Below are positions 26,624 to 35,593 of a DNA stretch of 35,593 bases, piece by piece. Numbering within the stretch: the stretch's first letter is position 1; each line of letters opens with the position of its first letter. A program made the position numbers and the translations under genes. Origin of the DNA: Alphaproteobacteria bacterium (GTDB taxonomy: Bacteria > Pseudomonadota > Alphaproteobacteria > ATCC43930 > CGMCC-115725); NCBI GenBank assembly GCA_018971215.1, contig JAGXBG010000004.1, forward strand, positions 1 through 35,593, in the 5' to 3' direction. The notes under the pieces were generated by a model. It was not told where the DNA came from, made no database searches, and saw only the letters and a program-made list of their open reading frames with translations.

Positions 26624-26899
26624 TCAAGATACCGCGTGTCCATCGCCGTCGGTCGTTTGGCCGACGGATTTCGCGCGCGTGGTCGCCAGCCGCAACGACA
26701 CGGCGCCATAAGTCGAGACGCAAAATGGAACTGAATAAGTCAGGAGGACTTTTGCGACATTGATCGTCGTGCCGTTCCACAGGGCGTCGCCCTGGTTAAT
26801 GAGGTTAAGTATCGTTCCAACGATGAGCGCAATGGTAAAAGACCGCCGCGGTATGCCGTCGGATACACAACACAGACAGATTTGGGATACCCGGTTCAT
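26624..26899 (-). CDS. nrtS: Small nitrate/nitrite transporter of the NrtS family
   Basis: The protein has 91 residues and two hydrophobic segments, IALIVGTILNLINQGDALW and LLTYSVPFCVSTYGAVSLRL. The INQGD motif after the first helix and the TY-x-VP-x-CV-x-TYGAVS pattern in the second match my memory of NrtS, a small nitrate/nitrite transporter that works as a multimer, first described in cyanobacteria. GGAG precedes the ATG at 26899. The gene lies 111 bases downstream of tRNA-Arg on the same strand and is less GC-rich than its neighbours. The C-terminal tail is polar and not conserved. Confidence 0.75.
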   Translation of the reverse strand: MNRVSQICLCCVSDGIPRRSFTIALIVGTILNLINQGDALWNGTTINVAKVLLTYSVPFCVSTYGAVSLRLATTRAKSVGQTTDGDGHAVS

Positions 26900-26914
26900 C
26901 GGTCTCCGCTCCTC

Positions 26915-26934
26915 GACGCGATCTTGGTCGCGTC
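26915..26934 (-). promoter_or_regulatory. Leader hairpin before nrtS
   Basis: A perfect 7-base stem, GACGCGA-CCAAGA-TCGCGTC in the minus-strand RNA, ends 15 bases before the nrtS ATG, just before its ribosome-binding site. A smaller stem CGCCA-AGATTTC-TGGCG lies further upstream, near the tRNA-Arg 3' end. The loop does not fit the ANTAR (NasR/NasT) hexaloop rule, so the regulator, if any, is unknown. Confidence 0.4.
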
Positions 26935-27010
26935 TGCGCATTCTTCGCCTGCCGCCAAGCAAAACCGCGGAGCCTGCGATCGGCGTGCCGCCAGAAATCT
27001 TGGCGTAGGG

Positions 27011-27087
27011 TGGCGCGCCCAGTTGGACTCGAACCAACGACCTGCCGCTTAGAAGGCGGCTGCTCTAATCCTCTGAGCTATGGGCGC
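27011..27087 (-). tRNA. tRNA-Arg (anticodon TCT)
   Basis: The 77 bases fold as a complete cloverleaf: acceptor GCGCCCA/TGGGCGC with G discriminator and encoded CCA, D stem GCTC/GAGC, anticodon stem GCCGC/GCGGC with loop CTTCTAA, and T stem GTTGG/CCAAC with loop TTCGAGT. The anticodon is at 27051-27053. It reads AGA/AGG codons. Confidence 0.97.
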
Positions 27088-27107
27088 GCGGCACGCGAAA
27101 CTCGCCG

Positions 27108-27404
27108 TCAGCTCGGACGCTGCCAGCGGAAATTGTCGGCGTAGCTTTTGGGTCTGAACTTGAAGTCCTGAGGCTCGATCACCGAATAATCCATGCCGTT
27201 CCTCTTGGCGAAGGCAACGGCCTCGTCGAGCGTTTCGAAGCGCAGCTGGACCTCGTTGAGCGTGTCGGCGGCGCTCGCCCAACCCATCAGCGGATCGGGC
27301 ACGCGCGGCGTTGCCACCTCATAGGTCAGCAGCCACTCCTTGGTCGGCGCGCGGCCCGATTGGGTGGCCGGCTTGCTCGGGCGGTAAATACGCGCGTGCG
27401 GCAT
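27108..27404 (-). CDS. NDUFS4-like accessory subunit of respiratory complex I
   Basis: The protein has 98 residues and matches the ETC complex I conserved region: MPHARIYRPSKPATQSGRA, the KEWLLTYE strand, DPLMGWASAADTLNEVQLRF, the DEAVAFAKRNGMDYSV helix and the ending KSYADNFRW. In mitochondria this 18-kDa subunit stabilises the NADH-oxidising arm; alphaproteobacteria carry the same accessory subunit apart from the nuo operon. ATG 27404 has GAGAGGA upstream. The gene is squeezed between two tRNA genes on the same strand, 15 bases after tRNA-Pro and 20 before tRNA-Arg. Confidence 0.93.
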   Translation of the reverse strand: MPHARIYRPSKPATQSGRAPTKEWLLTYEVATPRVPDPLMGWASAADTLNEVQLRFETLDEAVAFAKRNGMDYSVIEPQDFKFRPKSYADNFRWQRPS

Positions 27405-27419
27405 CGAAATCCTCTCGTA

Positions 27420-27496
27420 TGGTCGGGGCGACACGATTCGAACGTGCGACCCCCTGCTCCCAAAGCAGGTGCTCTACCAGGCTGAGCTACGCCCCG
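27420..27496 (-). tRNA. tRNA-Pro (anticodon TGG)
   Basis: The 77-base cloverleaf has acceptor CGGGGCG/CGCCCCG with A discriminator and encoded CCA, D stem GCTC/GAGC, anticodon stem CCTGC/GCAGG with loop TTTGGGA, and T arm GCACG-TTCGAAT-CGTGT. The anticodon is at 27460-27462. Confidence 0.97.
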
Positions 27497-27563
27497 AAGG
27501 CCGGAATTTGCTATACGCTTCGGCGGAAAAGCGCAAGGACAGCGCCGGCAAACGAGGCTCCGC

Positions 27564-28226
27564 ATGACCGTCCGCCTGCTCGATCTGACGTCCAAGCTCC
27601 ACGATTACGTGCTGTCCGTGTCGTCGCGCGAGACCAAGCTGATGGCGCGGTTGCGCGAAGAGACCGCGACGATGCCGGGCGCCGGCATGCAGATCCCGCC
27701 GATCCAGGGCCAGTTTCTCGCCTTCCTGGTGTCGCTCATCGGCGCACGGCGCGGCATCGAGATCGGCACCTTCACCGGTTACAGCGCGCTGTGGGTGGCG
27801 ACGGCGCTGCCCGCCGACGGCAAGCTCATCTGTTGCGACGTCAACGAGAAGACCACCGCGGTCGCGCGGCGTTATTGGAAAGAGGCCGGCGTCGATCGCA
27901 AGATCGAGCTGCGCCTCGCGCCGGCGCTCGACACGCTCAAATCGCTGCTCGCATCCGGCGGCGCCGGTACGTTCGATTACGTCTTCATCGACGCCGACAA
28001 GGAGAATTACGACGCTTATTACGAGCGGTCGCTCGCGCTCCTTCGCCAGGGCGGTCTCGTCGTCTTCGACAACATGCTGTGGGGTGGCGCGGTCGCCGAC
28101 GGCCGCAAGCGCGATCCGGACACGCTGGCGCTCAAGGCACTCAACGCCAAGCTGCACCACGACAGACGCATCGACCTGTCGCTGCTCTATATCGGCGACG
28201 GCGTAACGCTGGCGCGCAAACGCTGA
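27564..28226 (+). CDS. SAM-dependent O-methyltransferase (family 3, COMT-like)
   Basis: The protein has 220 residues. The SAM-binding motif I is GIEIGTFTGYSALWVA (64-79), the acidic motif ICCDVNE follows, and metal/catalytic residues are in DYVFIDADKENYDAYYE and FDNMLWGGAV. This is the class I catechol/caffeoyl-CoA O-methyltransferase-like family using a divalent cation. Physiological substrates of bacterial members are mostly unknown. The gene is divergent from the tRNA-Pro unit and has no clear operon partners. Confidence 0.92.
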   Translation: MTVRLLDLTSKLHDYVLSVSSRETKLMARLREETATMPGAGMQIPPIQGQFLAFLVSLIGARRGIEIGTFTGYSALWVATALPADGKLICCDVNEKTTAVARRYWKEAGVDRKIELRLAPALDTLKSLLASGGAGTFDYVFIDADKENYDAYYERSLALLRQGGLVVFDNMLWGGAVADGRKRDPDTLALKALNAKLHHDRRIDLSLLYIGDGVTLARKR

Positions 28227-28261
28227 ACCGGCATAGATCGAAGCCGGCCGCGACTTATTCG

Positions 28262-28290
28262 CCGCAGCCCAAAAATATTTCCGCCTGCGG
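28262..28290 (+). terminator. Possible terminator after the O-methyltransferase
   Basis: CCGCAG and CTGCGG form a 6-base stem around a 17-base AT-rich loop 36 bases after the stop codon. No T-tract follows, so the call is weak. Confidence 0.25.
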
Positions 28291-28378
28291 TCGCAAATAA
28301 AACTGCCTCCAGCGCGGTCTTGTCGGCATGAAAACGGCGATCCCCGCCGCTTCATTCATGACCCGAAGGAGACCTTTC

Positions 28379-28567
28379 ATGCGTAAGCAGCCGATTTTGC
28401 GCGCGCTCGCTCTGGCCACTGTGTTGGCGGCGCCGTTCACCCATGCCGCCCTGGCCGACACGTCGGAGCAGCAGGCAATGCACCAGACCTCGACGTCGGA
28501 TGCAGACCCCGCTTCCTCCAATGGCAGCGGTCCCTACGACACGTACAATCCACCGTTCGGCGATTAG
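28379..28567 (+). CDS. Small secreted protein, copy 1
   Basis: The protein has 62 residues. A signal peptide (MRKQPILRALALATVLAAPF, cleavage expected after AALA near residue 26) leaves a mature peptide of about 36 residues that begins DTSEQQAMHQ, is rich in Ser, Asp and Pro, and ends GPYDTYNPPFGD. AAGGAG lies 8 bases before the ATG. An in-frame upstream ATG (28328) would add 17 residues, but the ribosome site sits at the inner ATG. Copy 2 at 28821 shares the signal peptide, the QQAM motif and GPYD. The function is unknown to me. Confidence 0.75.
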   Translation: MRKQPILRALALATVLAAPFTHAALADTSEQQAMHQTSTSDADPASSNGSGPYDTYNPPFGD

Positions 28568-28601
28568 TGTCGACGGCGCGCTCCAGTGCGCTAACCGACG
28601 C

Positions 28602-28635
28602 GCGGCGGCTGGGATGCACCCTCCCTGGCCGCCGC
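28602..28635 (+). repeat. 8-base GC hairpin after small protein copy 1
   Basis: GCGGCGGC and GCCGCCGC face each other across 18 bases, 35 bases downstream of the stop codon. There is no T-tract; it may stabilise or attenuate the transcript. The remaining bases up to copy 2 hold no credible gene. Confidence 0.4.
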
Positions 28636-28820
28636 AAGCGCGATGCGCAACCGCTAGGCCGACACATCTGCAAGCCACAGAGTTCGTTAGTCGACGCCAA
28701 CAATGATTCAACGTCCGATCACGAACAAGCGAACACGAATAAATTGGCGACCGGCGTAATCTAGTCCGCATGAACGCGGCGATGACCGCCGCTTCACACC
28801 TCATCTGTAGGAGAGTTCCC

Positions 28821-29000
28821 ATGCGTAAGCACTCGAATTGGCGCGCCCTTGCATTGGCCGCCCTGCTATCGACGCCATTCGTCCAAGCGGCCCTCGCCGA
28901 CGAGCCGACCCAGCAGGCGATGTGGCGGATGGCGGCTGCGGAGCCGGTCACGGGCCTGACCGGTCCTTACGACGTGCCGGCGATCACCGCCGGGAATTAG
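28821..29000 (+). CDS. Small secreted protein, copy 2
   Basis: The protein has 59 residues. The signal peptide (MRKHSNWRALALAALLSTPF, then VQAALAD) is followed by a mature peptide of about 33 residues beginning DEPTQQAMWRM and containing LTGPYDVPAITAGN. A GGAGAG ribosome site precedes the ATG. The paralogue at 28379 keeps MRK, RALALA, the AALAD cleavage site, QQAM and GPYD, while the tails after GPYD differ. A strong terminator follows 34 bases after the stop, so the pair can form a complete transcription unit. The function is unknown. Confidence 0.75.
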   Translation: MRKHSNWRALALAALLSTPFVQAALADEPTQQAMWRMAAAEPVTGLTGPYDVPAITAGN

Positions 29001-29034
29001 CGTCGGCGCGCACACGGCGTGCGCTCCTATTGTG

Positions 29035-29073
29035 CGGCGGCCGGGATTCCTCCTCTCCGGCCACCGTTTTTTT
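29035..29073 (+). terminator. Rho-independent terminator
   Basis: GGCCGG and CCGGCC form a 6-base stem around a 12-base pyrimidine-rich loop, extended by CGG/CCG beyond one mismatch, followed directly by seven T residues. It ends the transcript of the small secreted proteins. Confidence 0.8.
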
Positions 29074-29137
29074 AGGTGTTTGGTTCTGTGACACGGTCAG
29101 CCAGAGCGATAATTCACTTCAATCTAATTGATACGAA

Positions 29138-29143
29138 TATAAG
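29138..29143 (+). promoter_or_regulatory. Possible -10 box before the cytochrome c gene
   Basis: TATAAG lies in an AT-rich island (about 29110-29145) after the terminator and 46 bases before the cytochrome start. The -35 region is poor (TTCACT with a 19-base spacer). Confidence 0.25.
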
Positions 29144-29188
29144 TTCGTGCTCCCCTGATGCGCAGGTCTATCGCAAGGGGGGACGACG

Positions 29189-29743
29189 ATGGCACACAAA
29201 TACGTGAATTGGATGGGTATGGTGTTCGGCTTGGTGCTGGCGGCCGCCGTTTGTGCACCCACGGCGCGGGCCGCCGAAAGCCAGATCGAGCGCGGCAAGT
29301 ATCTGGTGACGATCGGGAGCTGCAACGACTGCCACACGCCGGGTGGCCTGATGGGCAAGCCCGATATGAAGCGTGATCTCGGCGGTTCGGACGTCGGCTT
29401 CGCCATTCCTGGCATGGGCGTGTTCGTCGGTCCCAACCTGACGCCCGACAAGGAAACCGGCCTCGGCAAGTGGACGACCAAACAGATCGTCACGGCGCTG
29501 ACCACCGGCAAGCGGCCGGATGGCCGCATGCTGGCGCCAATCATGCCGTACGAAGCGTTTTCGCACCTTACGCATGCCGACGCGCTGGCGATCGTCGCCT
29601 ACCTCAAGAGCCTGCCGCCGGTGAGCCACAAGGTCCCCGGCCCGTTCGGTCCGACCGAAAAGGTGACCGTGTTCGTCATGTCGGTGCAGCCCGCCGACAT
29701 CTACAACGGCTTGCCGAAGCCGCCAGTCGAACCGAAGAAATAA
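29189..29743 (+). CDS. Periplasmic monohaem cytochrome c
   Basis: The protein has 184 residues with a signal peptide (about 1-29, ending PTARAAES). The haem-binding motif is CNDCH (C45, C48, H49) and Met119 in MLAPIMPYEAF is the probable distal ligand. The core resembles cytochrome c domains found as subunits of periplasmic dehydrogenases (the ERGKYLVTIGSCNDCHTPGG and HADALAIVAYLKSLPPV blocks). No dehydrogenase subunit is adjacent, so it may serve as a free electron carrier. A strong purine-rich ribosome site (AAGGGGGG) precedes the ATG. Confidence 0.9.
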   Translation: MAHKYVNWMGMVFGLVLAAAVCAPTARAAESQIERGKYLVTIGSCNDCHTPGGLMGKPDMKRDLGGSDVGFAIPGMGVFVGPNLTPDKETGLGKWTTKQIVTALTTGKRPDGRMLAPIMPYEAFSHLTHADALAIVAYLKSLPPVSHKVPGPFGPTEKVTVFVMSVQPADIYNGLPKPPVEPKK

Positions 29744-29777
29744 CCGCGCTGCCGGCGCGCGCCCACAGGCGGGCGGG

Positions 29778-30245
29778 CTAATTCGCGGCGTCGCCCAAGG
29801 CGGCGGCGTACACGACGTCGCCGACCTTGATGCCGAGCCGGTCGACCGTGCCGCCGTTGAGCTCGAGCACGGCGATTGCCGGCGCGCGCGAGACGATGGT
29901 CGCATCCGACATCGGCACCGCGCGCTCGTGCAGGTCGACGATCTTGCCGCCGGCGGCGATGAACAGCATGTCGAGCGGGATCAACGTGTCGTGCATCCAG
30001 AAGGTCATGATCTGCGGCTGCGCGGCGACAAACAGCATGCCGGCGTCGGGCGCCAGACTGGAACGGAACATCAGGCCCTGTTCCTGCTGTTCCGGCGTCA
30101 AGGCGAGCTCGACGGTGAAATGCTGCCGCCCCTTGGCGGTGTCGATGCTGAGCGGCGCCGCGGTGAAGGTCTGGAAGGTCGCCGGCTGCGCGAAGGCCGT
30201 CGTCGCCAGCAGTTGCGCAAACACAACGAGGAAGGCGCGGCTCAT
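29778..30245 (-). CDS. Exported DUF192-family protein
   Basis: The protein has 155 residues. A signal peptide (MSRAFLVVFAQLLATTAFAQ) precedes a DUF192 domain: VELALTPEQQEQGLMFRSSL, GMLFVAAQPQIMTFWMHDTL and IPLDMLFI, then AVLELNGGTVDRLGIKVGD. The domain is widespread and has no settled function. The start overlaps the antiporter stop by four bases (ATGA), so the two are co-translated. The longer frame into the antiporter is not credible. Confidence 0.9.
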   Translation of the reverse strand: MSRAFLVVFAQLLATTAFAQPATFQTFTAAPLSIDTAKGRQHFTVELALTPEQQEQGLMFRSSLAPDAGMLFVAAQPQIMTFWMHDTLIPLDMLFIAAGGKIVDLHERAVPMSDATIVSRAPAIAVLELNGGTVDRLGIKVGDVVYAAALGDAAN

Positions 30246-31573
30246 CGGAAGAACAGCCACGCCGTCAGCAGCAGCGGCGGCAGCAGAAAAACCGCCGACC
30301 ACCCGATATAAGCGGTGAAGTTGGGCATCTTGACGCCGTAGCTTTCGACCACCGATTTCACCATCAGGTTGGGCGCGTTGCCGATATAGGTGAACGCGCC
30401 GAAATACGACGCGCCGGCCGAGATCGCCGCCAGCGTCAGCGCCAGCTTGCCCGTCAGCAAGCCGGCATGGCCGCCGGCCAGACCGAAGAACACCAGATAG
30501 GCCGGCACATTGTCCAGAACCGACGACAGGCCGCCCGGCAGTAGATAGAACAGCACGTTGTTCGGCGTGCCGCCCGCGAACATATGCGCGAGCAACGGCG
30601 CCGCCGGTCCGGCGGTGCCGGCGAGCGCGATCGCATTGAGCGGCACCAATGTGACGAAAACCGCGGCAAACAAAATTGCCACCTCGGTGATCGGTGTCCA
30701 GACGAATTCGTTCTCCTGCCGGGTCGCCGGCTTGGTCAGTTTGAGCGACAGCAGCGCCAATACGATGAACAGCCCGTCGGCAACGATGTCGTTGAAGCTC
30801 CAGGCGACGCCCGCAATCGTCAGCCCGCCCGGCAACGGCAAATAAGTGCGCAGCATCATGGCGAGCGCCGCGCCGAACAGCAGCAGCAGGTTGACCGCAC
30901 CGTCGATGCCGAGCTTCTCGATCTCGGGCAATACCGCCGGCGCGGCGCGGTTATAGCGATAGCGATCGACGACGTAGAACATCGCCAGCAGGATTGCACT
31001 CAGCAGCAACGTCGGCGCCCACAAATGCTGCACCGGCCAGAAGAACGGCACGCCGCGCAGATATCCCAAGAACAGCGGTGGATTGCCAAGCGGTGTCAGC
31101 GCGCCGCCGACGTTGCACGCCAGAAAAATGAAGAACACGAAGACGTGCGCGGTGTGCGCGCGATGGCGGTTGGCGCGCACCAGCGGCCGCAGCATCAGTA
31201 GCGACGCACCCGGCGTACCGATCAGGCTTGCCGCGAGCGTACTCAGCGCGAGCAGCCCGGTGTTGACGCCGGGCGAACCGTGCGGCGTGCCGCGGATGCG
31301 CAAGCCGCCAGTGATGACGAACAGCGCGCCCAGCAGCAACACAAAGGGCACGTAAGTGTTGAGCGCCATATCGAGCAGCCGCGCGAACGACGCGGCGGCG
31401 CCTTCGATCGCGACATCGGGCACGACGAACGCCAGCGCCCAAACCGCAACCAGCTTGCCGTAATGGCGATGCCACAAATGCGGCGCTGCGACCGGCGCGA
31501 CCGCCAGCGTCAGCAGCAAGCCAACAAACGGCAGGCCCCAGGCCAAGCTGTTGTATGGAAGGCCCCCCGACAT
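30242..31573 (-). CDS. Sodium:proton antiporter-like membrane protein (NhaD/IT superfamily)
   Basis: The protein has 443 residues and about 11-12 hydrophobic segments. Features of the ion-transporter superfamily are the repeated half-sites LIGTPGASLLMLRPLVRANR and NVGGALTPLGNPPLFLGYLR, mirrored later by LSSVLDNVPAYLVFFGLAGG and FGAFTYIGNAPNLMVKSVVE. This pattern is that of NhaD-like antiporters or related anion transporters; the ion is not proven. It is divergent from the coxG gene, with 117 bases between, and forms a unit with the DUF192 gene. Confidence 0.87.
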   Translation of the reverse strand: MSGGLPYNSLAWGLPFVGLLLTLAVAPVAAPHLWHRHYGKLVAVWALAFVVPDVAIEGAAASFARLLDMALNTYVPFVLLLGALFVITGGLRIRGTPHGSPGVNTGLLALSTLAASLIGTPGASLLMLRPLVRANRHRAHTAHVFVFFIFLACNVGGALTPLGNPPLFLGYLRGVPFFWPVQHLWAPTLLLSAILLAMFYVVDRYRYNRAAPAVLPEIEKLGIDGAVNLLLLFGAALAMMLRTYLPLPGGLTIAGVAWSFNDIVADGLFIVLALLSLKLTKPATRQENEFVWTPITEVAILFAAVFVTLVPLNAIALAGTAGPAAPLLAHMFAGGTPNNVLFYLLPGGLSSVLDNVPAYLVFFGLAGGHAGLLTGKLALTLAAISAGASYFGAFTYIGNAPNLMVKSVVESYGVKMPNFTAYIGWSAVFLLPPLLLTAWLFFR

Positions 31574-31690
31574 CGGTGCCGACTATGACCGAGGCTGCGC
31601 GCCGCACGCAACCCGCCCCGGCGGGCCGTGCGCTTGTCGCTGTCCGGCACGGGCGCTACGGTTTGCCGGCAAAAGACCAGGGGTGCCCGC

Positions 31691-32299
31691 ATGGACATGA
31701 CCGGCGAATACCGCGTCGCCGCGCCGCAGAAAAAAGTCTGGGACGCGCTCAACGATCCCGACATCCTCAAGCAATGCATCAGCGGCTGCGAGGAAGTGCA
31801 GAGGACCTCGCCGACCGAATTCACCGCCAAGGTGCAGGCGCGCGTCGGTCCGGTGAGCGCGCGCTTCGCCGGCAAGGTGACGCTCTCCGATCTCGATCCG
31901 CCGAACGGCTACAAGATCAGCGGCGAAGGCACCGGCGGCGTCGCCGGCTTCGCCAAAGGCGGCGCCGAAGTGCATCTGACGCCCGACGGCGACGCCACCA
32001 AGCTGTCCTATAAGGTGACGGCGCAGGTCGGCGGCAAGCTGGCACAGATCGGCTCGCGCCTGATCGACAGCACGGCGCGCAAATACGCCGACGATTTCTT
32101 TGCTAAGTTCGCGACGATCGTCGGCATGCCCGCGCAGGCGCCAGCGGCGGCACCAGCGCCCGTAACTGCGCCGAGCGCACCCCTGCCGTTGCCCACCGTT
32201 GCGCCAACGCCGCAAGAAGGCCGTCGCCTGCCGCCAGCGGTGTGGGCAGCGATCCTCGCCGTTTTGGTTGCGGCACTACTCTATTTCTTCACCCGCTGA
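31691..32299 (+). CDS. coxG: CoxG-like carbon monoxide dehydrogenase subunit G
   Basis: The protein has 202 residues. A SRPBCC/CoxG domain covers most of it ([73 protein letters not shown]), followed by a Pro/Ala-rich linker and a C-terminal membrane anchor ([17 protein letters not shown]). CoxG recruits the hydroxylase to the membrane in the CODH system. It is the first gene of the cox-type cluster here. ATG 31691 is preferred; ATG 31697 is close. Confidence 0.92.
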   Translation: MDMTGEYRVAAPQKKVWDALNDPDILKQCISGCEEVQRTSPTEFTAKVQARVGPVSARFAGKVTLSDLDPPNGYKISGEGTGGVAGFAKGGAEVHLTPDGDATKLSYKVTAQVGGKLAQIGSRLIDSTARKYADDFFAKFATIVGMPAQAPAAAPAPVTAPSAPLPLPTVAPTPQEGRRLPPAVWAAILAVLVAALLYFFTR

Positions 32300-32386
32300 C
32301 GCTTGACCGGGGCCGAATTCCGGCACGACAATCCGGGCAAGCAATAAGGCCGCGCCCGGCGCGCCACGACCGAGGAGGTTCCCAAA

Positions 32387-35235
<2,849 letters not shown>

Positions 35236-35255
35236 GATTCAGGGAGAGGCAAGCG

Positions 35256-35593
35256 ATGTATAATTTCGAATATCACAAAGCGAAAAACGTCGCGGACGCG
35301 TCGACGCTGATCACGCAGAAGAGCGAAGCCAAGCTCGTCGCCGGCGGCATGACGCTGATCCCGACCTTGAAGCAGCGCCTGGCTAAGCCGAGCGACCTGG
35401 TGGACCTCAACGGCATCGCCGAGCTCAAGGGCATCAAGCGCGAAGGCAACGCCGTGGTCATCGGCGCGATGACGCGGCACGTCGAGGCTGCGGAATCCGC
35501 CGAAGTACAGAAAGCGAGTCCCGCCCTCGCCCATCTCGCGTCGCATATCGGCGATCCGGCGGTGCGCAATCGCGGCACCCTCGGCGGCTCGAT
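35256..35593 (+). CDS. coxM: Molybdenum hydroxylase FAD-binding medium subunit (CoxM-like), 3' truncated
   Basis: The first 112 residues are present; the gene runs off the window. The FAD-binding motifs AGGMTLIPTL (around 29-38) and the second TLGGS motif at the very end (IGDPAVRNRGTLGGS) identify the subunit that carries electrons from the iron-sulphur clusters to the acceptor. GGGAGAGG lies 7 bases before the ATG, 20 bases after coxL. Confidence 0.93.
   Translation, partial: MYNFEYHKAKNVADASTLITQKSEAKLVAGGMTLIPTLKQRLAKPSDLVDLNGIAELKGIKREGNAVVIGAMTRHVEAAESAEVQKASPALAHLASHIGDPAVRNRGTLGGS

Larger units (their letters stand above)
28296..29000 (+). repeat. Tandem duplication with a 442-base period
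   Basis: Sequence from about 28296 and from about 28738 aligns without gaps at an offset of exactly 442 bases, from an AATAAA box about 83 bases before the start codon through the leader, ribosome site and signal peptide to the QQAM codons. Copies have diverged strongly, so the event is old. A stem CGGCG-N5-CGCCG is kept in both leaders (28335-28349 and 28777-28791) although the loop differs (ATCCC, ATGAC). Confidence 0.85.

Noticed and set aside
26900-27010. ANTAR (NasR/NasT) double hairpin target before nrtS
   Set aside because: Two stems exist, but the loops are not hexaloops with A at position 1 and G at position 4, and the spacing is wide.
26504-27087. Possible integrated element using tRNA-Arg as attachment site
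   Set aside because: No integrase and no second copy of the tRNA 3' end were seen nearby; only nrtS has a different composition.
28568-28764. A 65-codon frame between the two small secreted proteins
   Set aside because: No ribosome site, no counterpart in the other copy of the duplication, and Arg/Cys-rich chance composition.

Overview
The window is GC-rich chromosomal DNA from an alphaproteobacterium. The indicators are the dusB-ntrB-ntrC-ntrY-ntrX cluster, a fused ispDF, hfq-hflX next to ntrYX, a homologue of the mitochondrial complex I subunit NDUFS4, and dacC-tmk-holB-metG-tatD synteny. The gene order fits Rhodospirillales- or Rhizobiales-like bacteria; I cannot name a genus. Both ends cut through genes (dacC on the left, a coxM-like gene on the right).

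Layout. (1) 1-6511, + strand: a housekeeping run dacC-tmk-holB-metG, a decayed TPR gene, a small membrane protein, tatD and a metallo-beta-lactamase-fold hydrolase. (2) 6556-6583: a sequence that matches the chromosome-dimer-resolution site dif, followed by mazG. (3) 7620-19093, - strand: read 3' to 5' on the given strand, dusB-ntrB-ntrC, then ntrY-ntrX-dat-HAD phosphatase-hfq-hflX-NAD-dependent dehydrogenase. Genes on both sides of dif point mostly toward it, as expected at a replication terminus. (4) 19390-21509, +: ispDF-pgpA-cinA C-terminal amidase. (5) 21514-26503: an orphan 83-residue protein, an MFS transporter divergent from a TetR regulator with palindromic operators between them, an MGDG-synthase-like glycosyltransferase and a second MFS protein. 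(6) 26624-27496, -: a mixed RNA/protein unit tRNA-Pro, ndufS4 homologue, tRNA-Arg, nrtS. (7) 27564-29743, +: O-methyltransferase, a duplicated pair of very small secreted proteins with a conserved leader, a terminator, and a secreted cytochrome c. (8) 29778-31573, -: a DUF192 protein and a NhaD-like antiporter. (9) 31691-35593, +: coxG-coxS-coxL-coxM, a xanthine-dehydrogenase-family molybdenum hydroxylase whose large subunit has the form II active-site loop.

The most noteworthy observations are the dif site at the strand switch, the duplicated secreted micro-protein locus with a leader hairpin conserved between copies, the tRNA-mRNA-tRNA-mRNA unit, the stacked inverted repeats between the TetR and MFS genes, and a tmk gene whose only plausible start is CTG. 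I saw no CRISPR array, prophage, insertion sequence or defence island. Functions are read from recognisable motifs and synteny; no database search was possible.
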